NCBI GenBank assembly: GCA_044370335.1
Contig: JBILVS010000059.1
Coordinates: 1-17,501, forward strand
Direction: 5' to 3'
From: REEB509 sp044370335
GTDB taxonomy: Bacteria; Pseudomonadota; Alphaproteobacteria; Caulobacterales; Aquidulcibacteraceae
DNA: 17,501 nt
In this document: in pieces, positions 5,820-12,524 of the stretch
Layout: each line of letters opens with the position of its first letter
Position numbering within the stretch: position 1 is the stretch's first letter
Notes under the pieces: generated by a model
The model's input: only the letters and a program-made list of their open reading frames with translations
What the model was told of the DNA's origin: nothing
Database searches by the model: none
Made by a program: the position numbers and the translations under genes

Positions 5820-7139
5820 ATGGGTGAGAATGCTGTGCGAACCCTTGCCGTGATTGGCTCCGGGATGGGAGCGGCCATGCTGCTGAGCGCCCTGGCTGAA
5901 CGACGCCCCCCGCCCCGGACCCTGATCCTTCTGGATCCCACGCCTTTGTCGAGCGAGGCTTACGCCGCCGCCGCCCCCGAGCATCTCCTGAACACGCGGG
6001 CCCGGGTCATGAGCCTGACGAACGGCGACCCCGACGCCTTCACCCGCTATGCCGCCCGCGCCCTCGGCATCGCCGAAAGCCAGGCCGCGATTGGCTTTAT
6101 GCCCCGCGCCTTGTACGGCGGCTTCCTGCGGGAAGGGCTTGACCGTGCGATCGCTGCTTTGCAGCAGGCGGGCTGGCGCATTCAGCGGGTTCGCGCACGG
6201 GCTAAAGCGCTCAACCGCTCCGCCGGCCGCTGGATCATTAACACCGACCGCCGCCCGGTCACCGCCGACGCCGTGGTCTTGGCCATCGGCCCCGATCGCG
6301 GCGAGCCCTTCCCCGCCGCAGTCTCGCCCTGGGCTGTGAATTCGGAAGACGCGAAAGCCAAAGAGGCTCTTGTCATCGGCGCAGGCCTGACCGCGGCGGA
6401 CATCGTGGCACGGCTCGAACGGCTGGGCTGCCAGGGGCGCATCACCCTTGTGAGCCCCGGGCCCGGCTTGCCGTTGGCGCAAAGCGAAGACGCTCCGCCC
6501 CTGCCGGCCATGGCTTGGCCCGAACCGGCCGCCTCCGCCGCTGGCGTGCTTCACGCCGCCCGAAAAGCGGTGCGCCGCGCCGTAGAGACAGGGGTCGACT
6601 GGCGCTCCGTAATGGACGCGATGCGTCCCCTCACGCCGGAGCTGTGGGCCGCCTTGCCCCCCGACCAGCGCCGACGTCTGCTCCAGTCGACCCGCATTTT
6701 GGCCTGGAGCCGTCACCGCCATCGCCTTCCTCCGCAGACCGCCCGCACGATTGCGGACCTGGCCCAGGCCGGCCGCCTGACGGTGCTGTGCGATCGAGTA
6801 ACCGCGGTCGAGCCGGGGGCGGCAGCGCTTCGCGCAGGCGGTCGCCGGAGCTTTGACCTGATCGTCGACGCCCGCGGCTTTGATCTCGGCTTTCGCCGCA
6901 ACGACCTGGTCCAGGCGCTGATCGCCTCTGGAGCGGCGCGCCCCTGCCCGACGGGCTTCGGGCTTGCCCCCGACAAGGGCTTCCGCGTGGGCGAGAGCCT
7001 CTATGCGATGGGCGCGATCTTGGCAGGCGCGCTCTTGGAGAGCACCGCCGCGCCAGAGATCAGGGCGCAAGCCTACAACATCGCCGACGGCTTGGAGCAA
7101 GACGCCCCTACACTAGCATCTTGCCCTCGTCGTCAATAG
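5820..7139 (+). CDS. FAD/NAD(P)-binding protein (FAD-NAD(P)-binding family oxidoreductase)
   Basis: A 439-residue cytoplasmic flavoprotein of the two-dinucleotide-fold type (the HpxO/SidA/YdhS-like PF13454 neighbourhood). Seen: first Rossmann motif AVIGSGMGAAMLLSAL at about 10-25, HLLNTRARVMSL at 55-66 (family pattern HLLNxPAxxMS), FMPRALYGGFLREGL at 93-107, and AVVLAIG at 151-157. A second dinucleotide motif LVIGAGLTAADIVARL is at 184-199, and a C-terminal DLIVDARGFD is near 352-361. The substrate is unknown; relatives are annotated as hydroxylases or flavin reductases. ATG 5820 is chosen; it has only a weak ribosome binding site, and a GTG at 5835 with GGTGAG upstream is possible. The frame is open back to 5508 but that part is antisense to the membrane protein gene. 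It runs opposite to all the ilv genes, splits ilvB from ilvN, and its last 32 bp overlap the end of ilvB tail to tail. Confidence 0.9.
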   Translation: MGENAVRTLAVIGSGMGAAMLLSALAERRPPPRTLILLDPTPLSSEAYAAAAPEHLLNTRARVMSLTNGDPDAFTRYAARALGIAESQAAIGFMPRALYGGFLREGLDRAIAALQQAGWRIQRVRARAKALNRSAGRWIINTDRRPVTADAVVLAIGPDRGEPFPAAVSPWAVNSEDAKAKEALVIGAGLTAADIVARLERLGCQGRITLVSPGPGLPLAQSEDAPPLPAMAWPEPAASAAGVLHAARKAVRRAVETGVDWRSVMDAMRPLTPELWAALPPDQRRRLLQSTRILAWSRHRHRLPPQTARTIADLAQAGRLTVLCDRVTAVEPGAAALRAGGRRSFDLIVDARGFDLGFRRNDLVQALIASGAARPCPTGFGLAPDKGFRVGESLYAMGAILAGALLESTAAPEIRAQAYNIADGLEQDAPTLASCPRRQ

Positions 7140-8877
7140 CGCCGCGGGTTTCCTCATCGCCCAGGATCATCTCGTTGTGGGCCTTGCCTGAGGGGATCAT
7201 CGGAAAGCAGTTTTCCGCCTTCGCCACGCGGCAGTCGAAGATGACTGGCCGGTCCACCGCGATCATTTCCCTAATCGCGTCATCGAGATCGGCCGGATTG
7301 TCCGCTCGCAGGCCCACCGCCCCATACGCCTCCGCCAACTTCACGAAATCCGGCAGCGCTTCAGAATAGGAATGGCTGTACCGCTCCCCGTGCAGCAATT
7401 GCTGCCACTGCCGCACCATGCCCATCCACTCATTGTTGAGGATAAAGGCCTTCACCGGCAGCCGATACTGCACCGCCGTCGAAATCTCCTGCATCGTCAT
7501 CTGGATGGAGGCTTCCCCGGCGATGTCGATGACGAGCGCCTCCGGAAACGCCGCCTGCACGCCGACCGCGGCGGGAAGGCCGTAGCCCATGGTGCCCAAG
7601 CCGCCGGAGGTCATCCAGCGGTTGGGCTTGTCGAACCCGAAGAACTGCGCCGCCCACATCTGGTGCTGGCCCACTTCTGTGGTGATGTAGGGATCGCGAT
7701 CTTTGGTCAGCGCATAGAGCCGCTCGATGGCGTATTGCGGCTTGATAATCGTGTCGCTCGCCCGATAGGCGAAGCCGCGCTTGGCCCGCCAAATCTCGAT
7801 TTGGCGCCACCAGGGCTTCAAAGCGGGCTTCGCCTTCATCGCCCGCCACGCCTTCAAGAGCGCCTGCAGCGCCAGCCCGGCGTCCGCCACGATGCCCACA
7901 TCCACACGCACGTTCTTGTTCAGAGAACTCGGGTCGACATCGATGTGGATTTTCTTGGAGCCGGGGCTGAAGGCGTCGAGCCGGCCCGTCACCCGGTCGT
8001 CAAACCGCGCGCCGACACAGATCATCACATCGCAGTCGTGCATCGCGTGGTTGGCTTCCCAACTGCCGTGCATCCCCAGCATGCCGAGCCACTGCGGGTC
8101 AGACGCAGGGTAAGCGCCGAGCCCCATCAGCGTTGAGGTGATCGGAAAGCCTGTCTCCCGGACGAGCGCCCGCAGCGTTTCGCCGGCTTCCGGCCCAGCG
8201 TTGATCACCCCGCCGCCCGTGTAGAACACCGGCCGCTGCGCTTTTGCCATAAGCGCTGCGGCCTCGGCGATTTTGTCGGGATCGGGCGCGCCGGCGGGAT
8301 GGTAGGTTTTCGGCCGCAGGCCCTCTGGGCCGACATAACGCCCTTTGGCGAACTGCACGTCCTTCGGGATGTCGATCAGCACTGGGCCTGGCCGCCCCGA
8401 CCGCGCCACGAAGAACGCCTCGTGGATCACGCGGGCGAGATCGTTGACGTCCTTCACCAGCCAATTGTGTTTCGTCGCCGACCGCGTGATCCCCACCGTG
8501 TCCGCCTCCTGGAAGGCGTCCGACCCGATCAGATGCGTCGGCACCTGACCGGAGATCACCACGATTGGGATGGAATCCATCAAGGCGTCGACCAGGGGCG
8601 TCACGATGTTGGTGGCGCCGGGGCCGCTCGTCACAAGCGCCACCCCCACCTGGCCTGTGGCGCGGGCGTATCCCTCCGCCATGTGCCCCGCCCCCTGCTC
8701 ATGCCGGACCAGGATGTGCTGGATCGCAGGCTCAGCGAAGAGCGCGTCATAAATCGGCAAAACCGCGCCGCCAGGGTAGCCGAAAATATGCGCAACTCCT
8801 TGATCCTTAAGGGCCTGCACCACGATCTCAGCCCCACTCATCGTGGCCGCGAGGATGGGAGAGCCGGCGTCGTCCAT
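7108..8877 (-). CDS. ilvB: Acetolactate synthase large (catalytic) subunit
   Basis: ThDP-dependent enzyme that condenses two pyruvates to acetolactate, or pyruvate with 2-oxobutyrate; the first common step of branched-chain amino acid synthesis. The 589-residue length is normal. Seen in order: ThDP pyrimidine domain (IFGYPGGAVLPIYDAL; catalytic E60 in RHEQGAGHMAEGYAR; SGPGATN), central FAD-type domain (GLGAYPASDPQWLGMLGMHG, VGARFDDRVTGRLD), ThDP pyrophosphate domain (TTEVGQHQMWAAQF, GLGTMGYGLPAAVG). The metal-site motif reads GEAS (454-457) where GDxS is usual, followed at the normal distance by LNN (480-482), then MVRQWQQLLHGERYSHSY. The ATG at 8877 has AAAGGACG upstream; M13 is an alternative start. 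It lies behind an attenuator-like leader (8933-9117). ilvN is not adjacent. The final 32 bp overlap the convergent FAD protein gene. Confidence 0.98.
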   Translation of the reverse strand: MDDAGSPILAATMSGAEIVVQALKDQGVAHIFGYPGGAVLPIYDALFAEPAIQHILVRHEQGAGHMAEGYARATGQVGVALVTSGPGATNIVTPLVDALMDSIPIVVISGQVPTHLIGSDAFQEADTVGITRSATKHNWLVKDVNDLARVIHEAFFVARSGRPGPVLIDIPKDVQFAKGRYVGPEGLRPKTYHPAGAPDPDKIAEAAALMAKAQRPVFYTGGGVINAGPEAGETLRALVRETGFPITSTLMGLGAYPASDPQWLGMLGMHGSWEANHAMHDCDVMICVGARFDDRVTGRLDAFSPGSKKIHIDVDPSSLNKNVRVDVGIVADAGLALQALLKAWRAMKAKPALKPWWRQIEIWRAKRGFAYRASDTIIKPQYAIERLYALTKDRDPYITTEVGQHQMWAAQFFGFDKPNRWMTSGGLGTMGYGLPAAVGVQAAFPEALVIDIAGEASIQMTMQEISTAVQYRLPVKAFILNNEWMGMVRQWQQLLHGERYSHSYSEALPDFVKLAEAYGAVGLRADNPADLDDAIREMIAVDRPVIFDCRVAKAENCFPMIPSGKAHNEMILGDEETRGAIDDEGKMLV

Positions 8878-8932
8878 GGGATCGTCCTTTAAAGGGGGGG
8901 ATCAAGGCTTTTGAGGGGGCGAAGAGATCGGC

Positions 8933-8964
8933 GCAAACAAAAAGGGACCGAACCCGGTCCCTTT
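8933..8964 (-). terminator. Rho-independent terminator in the ilvB leader
   Basis: On the minus strand a perfect 10-bp stem (5' arm AAAGGGACCG at 8964-8955, 3' arm CGGTCCCTTT at 8950-8941) with loop GGTT is directly followed by TTGTTTG (8940-8934). With the end of the stem this makes TTTTTGTTT, the classic intrinsic terminator form. It lies 55 bp in front of the ilvB start codon and after the leader ORF stop, so its role is most likely conditional termination rather than the end of miaA. Confidence 0.88.
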
Positions 8965-8978
8965 ACGAACTGTGCGCG

Positions 8979-9006
8979 AGGGACGGCTAAAACTAGCCAA
9001 CACCCT
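8979..9006 (-). promoter_or_regulatory. Predicted pause / anti-antiterminator hairpin of the ilvB leader
   Basis: In the leader RNA, AGGG (9006-9003) pairs with CCCT (8982-8979) and the inner GGCTA (8998-8994) pairs with TAGCC (8989-8985) around a GTTT loop. This stem covers the stop codon of the leader ORF. Its 3' side includes GTCCCT (8984-8979), which can alternatively pair with AGGGAC (8962-8957) of the terminator 5' arm, giving a 6-bp antiterminator. The three mutually exclusive pairings (1:2, 2:3, 3:4) fit ribosome-mediated attenuation. This is read from complementarity only, without energy calculation. Confidence 0.6.
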
Positions 9007-9079
9007 GGCGCATAAGACCTACATGAAGCCAAGCGGAACGGAGGGTCAGGGGGCCCATGCGGATCTTTCTCTTCATCAT
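8993..9079 (-). CDS. Putative ilvB leader peptide (28 residues)
   Basis: A short ORF starts with two ATGs (9079, 9076) and ends in TAG at 8993-8995, inside the first leader hairpin. It starts MMKRKIRM and its later part reads LHVGLMRQGVG. Seven of 28 residues are Leu, Val or Ile (three of the four Leu codons and both Val codons are in the second half or near it), and two Leu and two Val codons fall in the last 11 codons. The enrichment is modest compared with the enterobacterial ilv leaders. The first ATG is only about three bases after the predicted transcription start, so the mRNA would be nearly leaderless. That is reminiscent of the leaderless trpL leader ORF described in Sinorhizobium. 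The call rests on position between promoter and terminator, not on homology. Confidence 0.55.
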   Translation of the reverse strand: MMKRKIRMGPLTLRSAWLHVGLMRQGVG

Positions 9080-9088
9080 CGCGGAAAA

Positions 9089-9117
9089 AGCATAAAATAC
9101 CCCAATGCCGCCGTCAA
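9089..9117 (-). promoter_or_regulatory. Sigma-70-type promoter of ilvB
   Basis: Minus strand: -35 TTGACG (9117-9112), exactly 17 bases of spacer, -10 TATGCT (9094-9089). Both hexamers differ from consensus by only one or two bases. The predicted start of transcription is about position 9082, three bases before the leader ATG. The -35 element begins 21 bp after the miaA stop codon. Confidence 0.75.
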
Positions 9118-9137
9118 GCGACATATCTCTGCAAATC

Positions 9138-10079
9138 CTATCCCCCAAAAACGCGAATAACAGAGGATTTTTGCCCCTCAAGACCGACTTCAGCAATGCG
9201 AGCAAACCCCACGGCCTGGTGACTGATCCACGTGAACTGGCGTTTGGCGTAGCGCCGTGTGTCGCGCACGCTCAGCGCGGCCGCCTCTTCAAGGCTCATC
9301 CGCCCCTCCAGATGCGCCATGAGCCAAGGCGCCCCATGCGCCTTCATCGCCGGCAAGGTCGGATCAAGCCTCCGCGCCGCCAGCGCCCGCGCTTCGTCCA
9401 ACGCCCCAGCCGCCAGCATGGCCGAAAACCGCGCCTCGATCCGCGCATAAAGCAGCGATCGGTCGGGCGTCAGAGCAAAGCCTGACCAGTCCTCCGGCCC
9501 AAGGGCCGCAGGCGTAGCCGCCTCGGTCCGCCAGTCCAGGATCGACCGCCCCGTCGCCTCCATCACCGCCAGCGCCCGCACGATCCGCACCCCGTCCCGG
9601 GGCTCAAGGGCGGCGGCCGCCGCGGGATCGACCGCCGCTAACCGCGCGTGCAACGCCTCCGGCCCAGCTGCGGAGAGCTCCGCCCGTAACGCATCCACCC
9701 CCTCCGCCGGGGGATCGGGGATCGCCGCCAGCCCCCCCGTCAGCGCCTTGAAGTAAAGCCCTGTGCCTCCAACGATCAGCGGCGTTCTCCCCCGGGCCCA
9801 AATCGCGGCGAGGATCGGCGTCGCCGCCCGCAGCCACTCCCCCACCGAAAATCGCGCCGCCGCATCCACTGTTCCGAACAGATGGTGCGGGCAAAGCGCC
9901 TCCTCTTCCGGCGTGGGCCGCGCCGTCAAGACACGCAGGTCTTGGTACACCTGCATGGAATCGGCGTTGATGATCTCCCCGTTGAGCCGCTCAGCGAGGC
10001 TCAAGGCCAAAGCGGTCTTGCCGCTGGCGGTTGGGCCGAGGATAAGCAGCGCGCGGGTCATCGACGCCCGGCTCACCAC
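9138..10079 (-). CDS. miaA: tRNA dimethylallyltransferase
   Basis: Transfers the dimethylallyl group from DMAPP to N6 of A37 in tRNAs that read codons starting with U, the first step to ms2i6A; cytoplasmic. I chose the GTG at 10079 (313 residues) because GGAGGGGG lies just upstream (10093-10086); the ATG at 10061 lacks a ribosome binding site and would give 307. Seen: P-loop ILGPTASGKTALAL near 13-26, EIINADSMQVYQDL with the catalytic-site Asp and Ser, RPTPEEEALCPHHLFGT, PLIVGGTGLYFKALTGGL, RIVRALAVMEATGRSI, and near the C-terminus RDTRRYAKRQFTWI, the tRNA-binding Arg/Lys segment. The C-terminal tail after that is of ordinary length. It is divergent from serB with 14 bp between start codons, and followed by the ilvB promoter 21 bp after its stop; no terminator is seen in that gap. 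Confidence 0.97.
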   Translation of the reverse strand: MVSRASMTRALLILGPTASGKTALALSLAERLNGEIINADSMQVYQDLRVLTARPTPEEEALCPHHLFGTVDAAARFSVGEWLRAATPILAAIWARGRTPLIVGGTGLYFKALTGGLAAIPDPPAEGVDALRAELSAAGPEALHARLAAVDPAAAAALEPRDGVRIVRALAVMEATGRSILDWRTEAATPAALGPEDWSGFALTPDRSLLYARIEARFSAMLAAGALDEARALAARRLDPTLPAMKAHGAPWLMAHLEGRMSLEEAAALSVRDTRRYAKRQFTWISHQAVGFARIAEVGLEGQKSSVIRVFGG

Positions 10080-10093
10080 AGAAGGCCCCCTCC
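10080..10093. promoter_or_regulatory. Back-to-back ribosome binding sites of serB and miaA
   Basis: The 14 bp between the two divergent GTG start codons are filled by agaagg (10080-10085, plus strand, serB) and GGAGGGGG (10093-10086, minus strand, miaA). No room is left for promoters, so each gene's promoter must lie inside the other's coding sequence and the two mRNAs would have complementary 5' ends. Confidence 0.55.
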
Positions 10094-10987
10094 GTGCAAC
10101 ACGCTTTGGTCTTTTGCGCCCCGGATAAGCGCTCCTATCACGCCGCGATGATGGGCTTCGGCACGATCGTGGCGGCCGCTGGGGCGCAGGCGCCGCGGGT
10201 GCTCGGGCCCTGGGAAGCCGCCGAGTGGGCCCTGCCGGAGGCGCTAAACCCCGGCGCCTTGGAGCTGGTCCAGGCCGTAGCGGAAGACGCGGGCGTCGAT
10301 TACGCCCACCTCCCCGCCGAAGGCCGCCGCAAGCGGCTCCTCATCGCCGACATGGATTCCACGATCATCGGCTGCGAGTGCCTGGATGAGCTGGCCGACT
10401 ACGCCGGCAAAAGGGCCGAGATCAGCGCCATCACAGATCGCGCCATGCGCGGCGAACTTGATTTTGAAGGCGCCCTGATCGCCCGCGTCGGCATGTTGAA
10501 GGGTCTGAGCGCCGAGGCTTTGAGCGCCTGCTTTGAAGCGCGCGTGCGCCTCAACCCCGGCGCCCAGACCTTGGTCGCCACGATGCGGGCGCATGGGGCG
10601 CGGGCCGTTCTGGTCTCCGGCGGCTTCACCTACTTCAGCGCCCGCGTGGCGACCTTGGCGGGCTTCGACGCGCACCGCGCCAACACGCTTGCGGTCGACA
10701 ACGGCGCACTGACGGGCGAGGTCGGCCGCCCGATCCTCGGCCGAGAGGCCAAGCTCGCCGCCCTCGAGGAAGAGGCCGCAGCCCTCGGGGTAACCGCGGC
10801 GAGGGCCTTGGCCTTGGGCGACGGCGCCAACGATCTCGCCATGATCCAGGCCGCAGGCTTAGGCGTCGCCTACAGCGCCAAACCCATCGTGGCCGCCCAG
10901 GCGCACGCCCGGATTGACCACACGAGCCTCGAAACAGTTCTATTTTACCAAGGCTACGCCCGGGCGGAGTTCGCCTCTGGGCTCTAA
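10094..10987 (+). CDS. serB: Phosphoserine phosphatase
   Basis: HAD-superfamily enzyme that hydrolyses O-phosphoserine to serine, the last step of serine synthesis; cytoplasmic. 297 residues from GTG 10094, which has agaagg nine bases upstream; in-frame ATGs at 10148 and 10151 have no such site. Seen: a less conserved N-terminal part (1-75) of the kind found in alphaproteobacterial SerB; HAD motif I LLIADMDSTIIG with nucleophile D86 and acid/base D88; CLDELADYAG and AMRGELDFEGAL of the cap domain; motif II LVSGGFTYF with S175; K220 in LGREAKLAAL; motif III LALGDGANDLAMI with D243 and D247; and a closing GLGVAYSAKP. It converges on the Do-type protease gene with only 3 bp between the two stop codons. 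Confidence 0.96.
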   Translation: MQHALVFCAPDKRSYHAAMMGFGTIVAAAGAQAPRVLGPWEAAEWALPEALNPGALELVQAVAEDAGVDYAHLPAEGRRKRLLIADMDSTIIGCECLDELADYAGKRAEISAITDRAMRGELDFEGALIARVGMLKGLSAEALSACFEARVRLNPGAQTLVATMRAHGARAVLVSGGFTYFSARVATLAGFDAHRANTLAVDNGALTGEVGRPILGREAKLAALEEEAAALGVTAARALALGDGANDLAMIQAAGLGVAYSAKPIVAAQAHARIDHTSLETVLFYQGYARAEFASGL

Positions 10988-10990
10988 GCC

Positions 10991-12457
10991 TCAATCGGGC
11001 CGCACCGCTCGCACGGTGATGTCGCCGCCGCGGTTGATCCGCACGATCACGGGGCGGTTGGCGCCCTCAGCCCGCTGGCCAATGGCGCGGGCCACGTCCA
11101 TGCTGTCGATGGTCTCAAAGCCCATCTCCAGGATCACGTCGCCCACCCAGATCTTGCCCGCCGCGTCCGAGGCCGGGTCCACCGCAGTCACGACCACGCC
11201 CTCGACGGCCTCGGAAATCCCATACTCCAGCCGCAGCGCGTCATCGAGCTCACTCAAGCTCATGCCCAACACCCGTGCCCGCGCCAGCGACCCCGTGGCC
11301 CGGCCCGGCGTTTCCCTCGCGAGCGCCACATCTTCCTCAAGCCGGCCGATCTCCACCGCGATCGCCTGCGGACGCCCGCTGCGCAGGACGTCAAGGCTGA
11401 CGCTCCGGCCGATTGGCGCCTCCGCAATCATCCGGCTCAAGGCCCGCGTATCCGCCACGTCCTGGCCGTCGAACCGCAAAACAATGTCCCCCGGTCGCAA
11501 GCCCGCTTGCGCGGCCGGCCCCCCTGGACGCACCCGCATGATCACCGCGCCCCGCGGCCCCGAAAGCCCTGCCGACCGCGCGGTGTCCGTGGTCACCGGG
11601 GTGAACGTCACCCCAAGCCAACCCCGTCGCGTCTCGCCGAACTGCCGCAACTGCGCCACCACGGTTTCCGCAAGCGCCGAGGGCGTGGCGAACCCGACCC
11701 CGACCGAGCCCCCCGTGGGCGACACGATGGCGGTGTTCACACCGATCACCCGCCCCTGCATGTTGAACAGTGGGCCGCCGGAGTTGCCGCGGTTGATGGC
11801 AGCGTCGGTCTGGATGAAATCGTCGTAGCGGCCCTGATCGATGTTCCGGTTGCGGGCCGAGATGATCCCCAGCGTCACCGTCCCTCCAAGGCCGAAGGGG
11901 TTGCCGATGGCGATGACGAGATCGCCCACCCGGGCGCTGTCGCTGTCGCCGAACGCGACATAGGGCAGAACCCGCCCCGGCTCGATCTTCAGCAGCGCCA
12001 GATCCGTCGCCGGGTCCCGCCCGATGAGCCGCGCGGGCAGCCGTTCCCCGCTCTGAAGGATGACTTCGATGCTGTCGGCTTCCGACACGACGTGGTCATT
12101 GGTGACCACAAACCCGTCGGGGCTGATGAGAAACCCCGATCCCAGCGAGGTGACTTCCGGCCCCTCGGCCAACTCGTCGTTAAACTGTTCCAGCGGCGAG
12201 CCCCGCGGAAACCGCGGAACGCCGCCAAACCCGTCCATCGTCTGGGTCGTGGCGATGTTCACCACCGCCGGCGTCAGCTGCTCGACCAGATCGGCGAACC
12301 CATCCGGCGGAAGCCGAGTCTGGGCCTCCGTGACGGGCGCCAACACGACGGCCCCGGCGAAGCCGGCAGCCGCCAAGGCGAGCGCACACGCTGCTCCGCG
12401 CCAAAAAGGCGGCCGGGAGGCTGAAGACTGAAACAGGGCCGAGACCGGGTTTGCCAT
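10991..12457 (-). CDS. Do-type periplasmic serine protease (DegP/DegQ family, HtrA)
   Basis: Envelope protease/chaperone that degrades or refolds misfolded exported proteins. 488 residues. Seen: an N-terminal hydrophobic segment at about 21-41 after R20, with possible signal peptidase cleavage after TEA (45); a trypsin-like domain with the triad H122 (VVTNDHVV), D152 (ATDLALLKI) and S226 (INRGNSGGPLFN), all intact; then PDZ1 at about 283-370 (RGWLGVTFTPVT, AAQAGLRPGDIVLRFDGQDV) and PDZ2 at about 395-485 (LGMSLSELDD, GVVVTAVDPASDAAGKIWVGDVILEM). The start ATG 12457 is the only candidate before the signal segment but has no clear ribosome binding site. It follows hflK-hflC by 67 bp on the same strand, where a long hairpin lies. 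DegP, DegQ and MucD cannot be told apart from sequence reading alone. Confidence 0.96.
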   Translation of the reverse strand: MANPVSALFQSSASRPPFWRGAACALALAAAGFAGAVVLAPVTEAQTRLPPDGFADLVEQLTPAVVNIATTQTMDGFGGVPRFPRGSPLEQFNDELAEGPEVTSLGSGFLISPDGFVVTNDHVVSEADSIEVILQSGERLPARLIGRDPATDLALLKIEPGRVLPYVAFGDSDSARVGDLVIAIGNPFGLGGTVTLGIISARNRNIDQGRYDDFIQTDAAINRGNSGGPLFNMQGRVIGVNTAIVSPTGGSVGVGFATPSALAETVVAQLRQFGETRRGWLGVTFTPVTTDTARSAGLSGPRGAVIMRVRPGGPAAQAGLRPGDIVLRFDGQDVADTRALSRMIAEAPIGRSVSLDVLRSGRPQAIAVEIGRLEEDVALARETPGRATGSLARARVLGMSLSELDDALRLEYGISEAVEGVVVTAVDPASDAAGKIWVGDVILEMGFETIDSMDVARAIGQRAEGANRPVIVRINRGGDITVRAVRPD

Positions 12458-12469
12458 AATGAAAGTTCT

Positions 12470-12508
12470 GGCGGGGGCTTGGGGCTAAATCAAGCCAATG
12501 CCCCCGCC
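12470..12508 (-). promoter_or_regulatory. Stem-loop between hflC and the Do-type protease gene
   Basis: Perfect 9-bp GC-rich arms ggcgggggc (12470-12478) and gcccccgcc (12500-12508), continued after a one-base bulge by ttgg/ccaa, loop about 12 bases. It ends 12 bases before the protease ATG and begins 16 bases after the hflC stop. It lacks a T run on the minus strand (AGAACTTTCATT follows). It is therefore more likely an mRNA processing, stabilising or translation-controlling structure than a standard terminator. Confidence 0.55.
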
Positions 12509-12524
12509 GGAGACTGCGTCCCGA

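Noticed and set aside
5694..7100. Minus-strand open frame extending upstream of the membrane protein
   Set aside because: It is antisense to the FAD/NAD(P)-binding protein with clear motifs and has shadow-like composition; the real start has a ribosome binding site at 5693.
8941..8964. Plain terminator of miaA
   Set aside because: It lies after a strong promoter and a short ORF that both follow miaA, so conditional termination of the ilvB leader explains it better.
11507..12424. Plus-strand open frame of 305 residues
   Set aside because: Arg/His/Pro-rich shadow opposite the Do-type protease gene with its intact catalytic triad.
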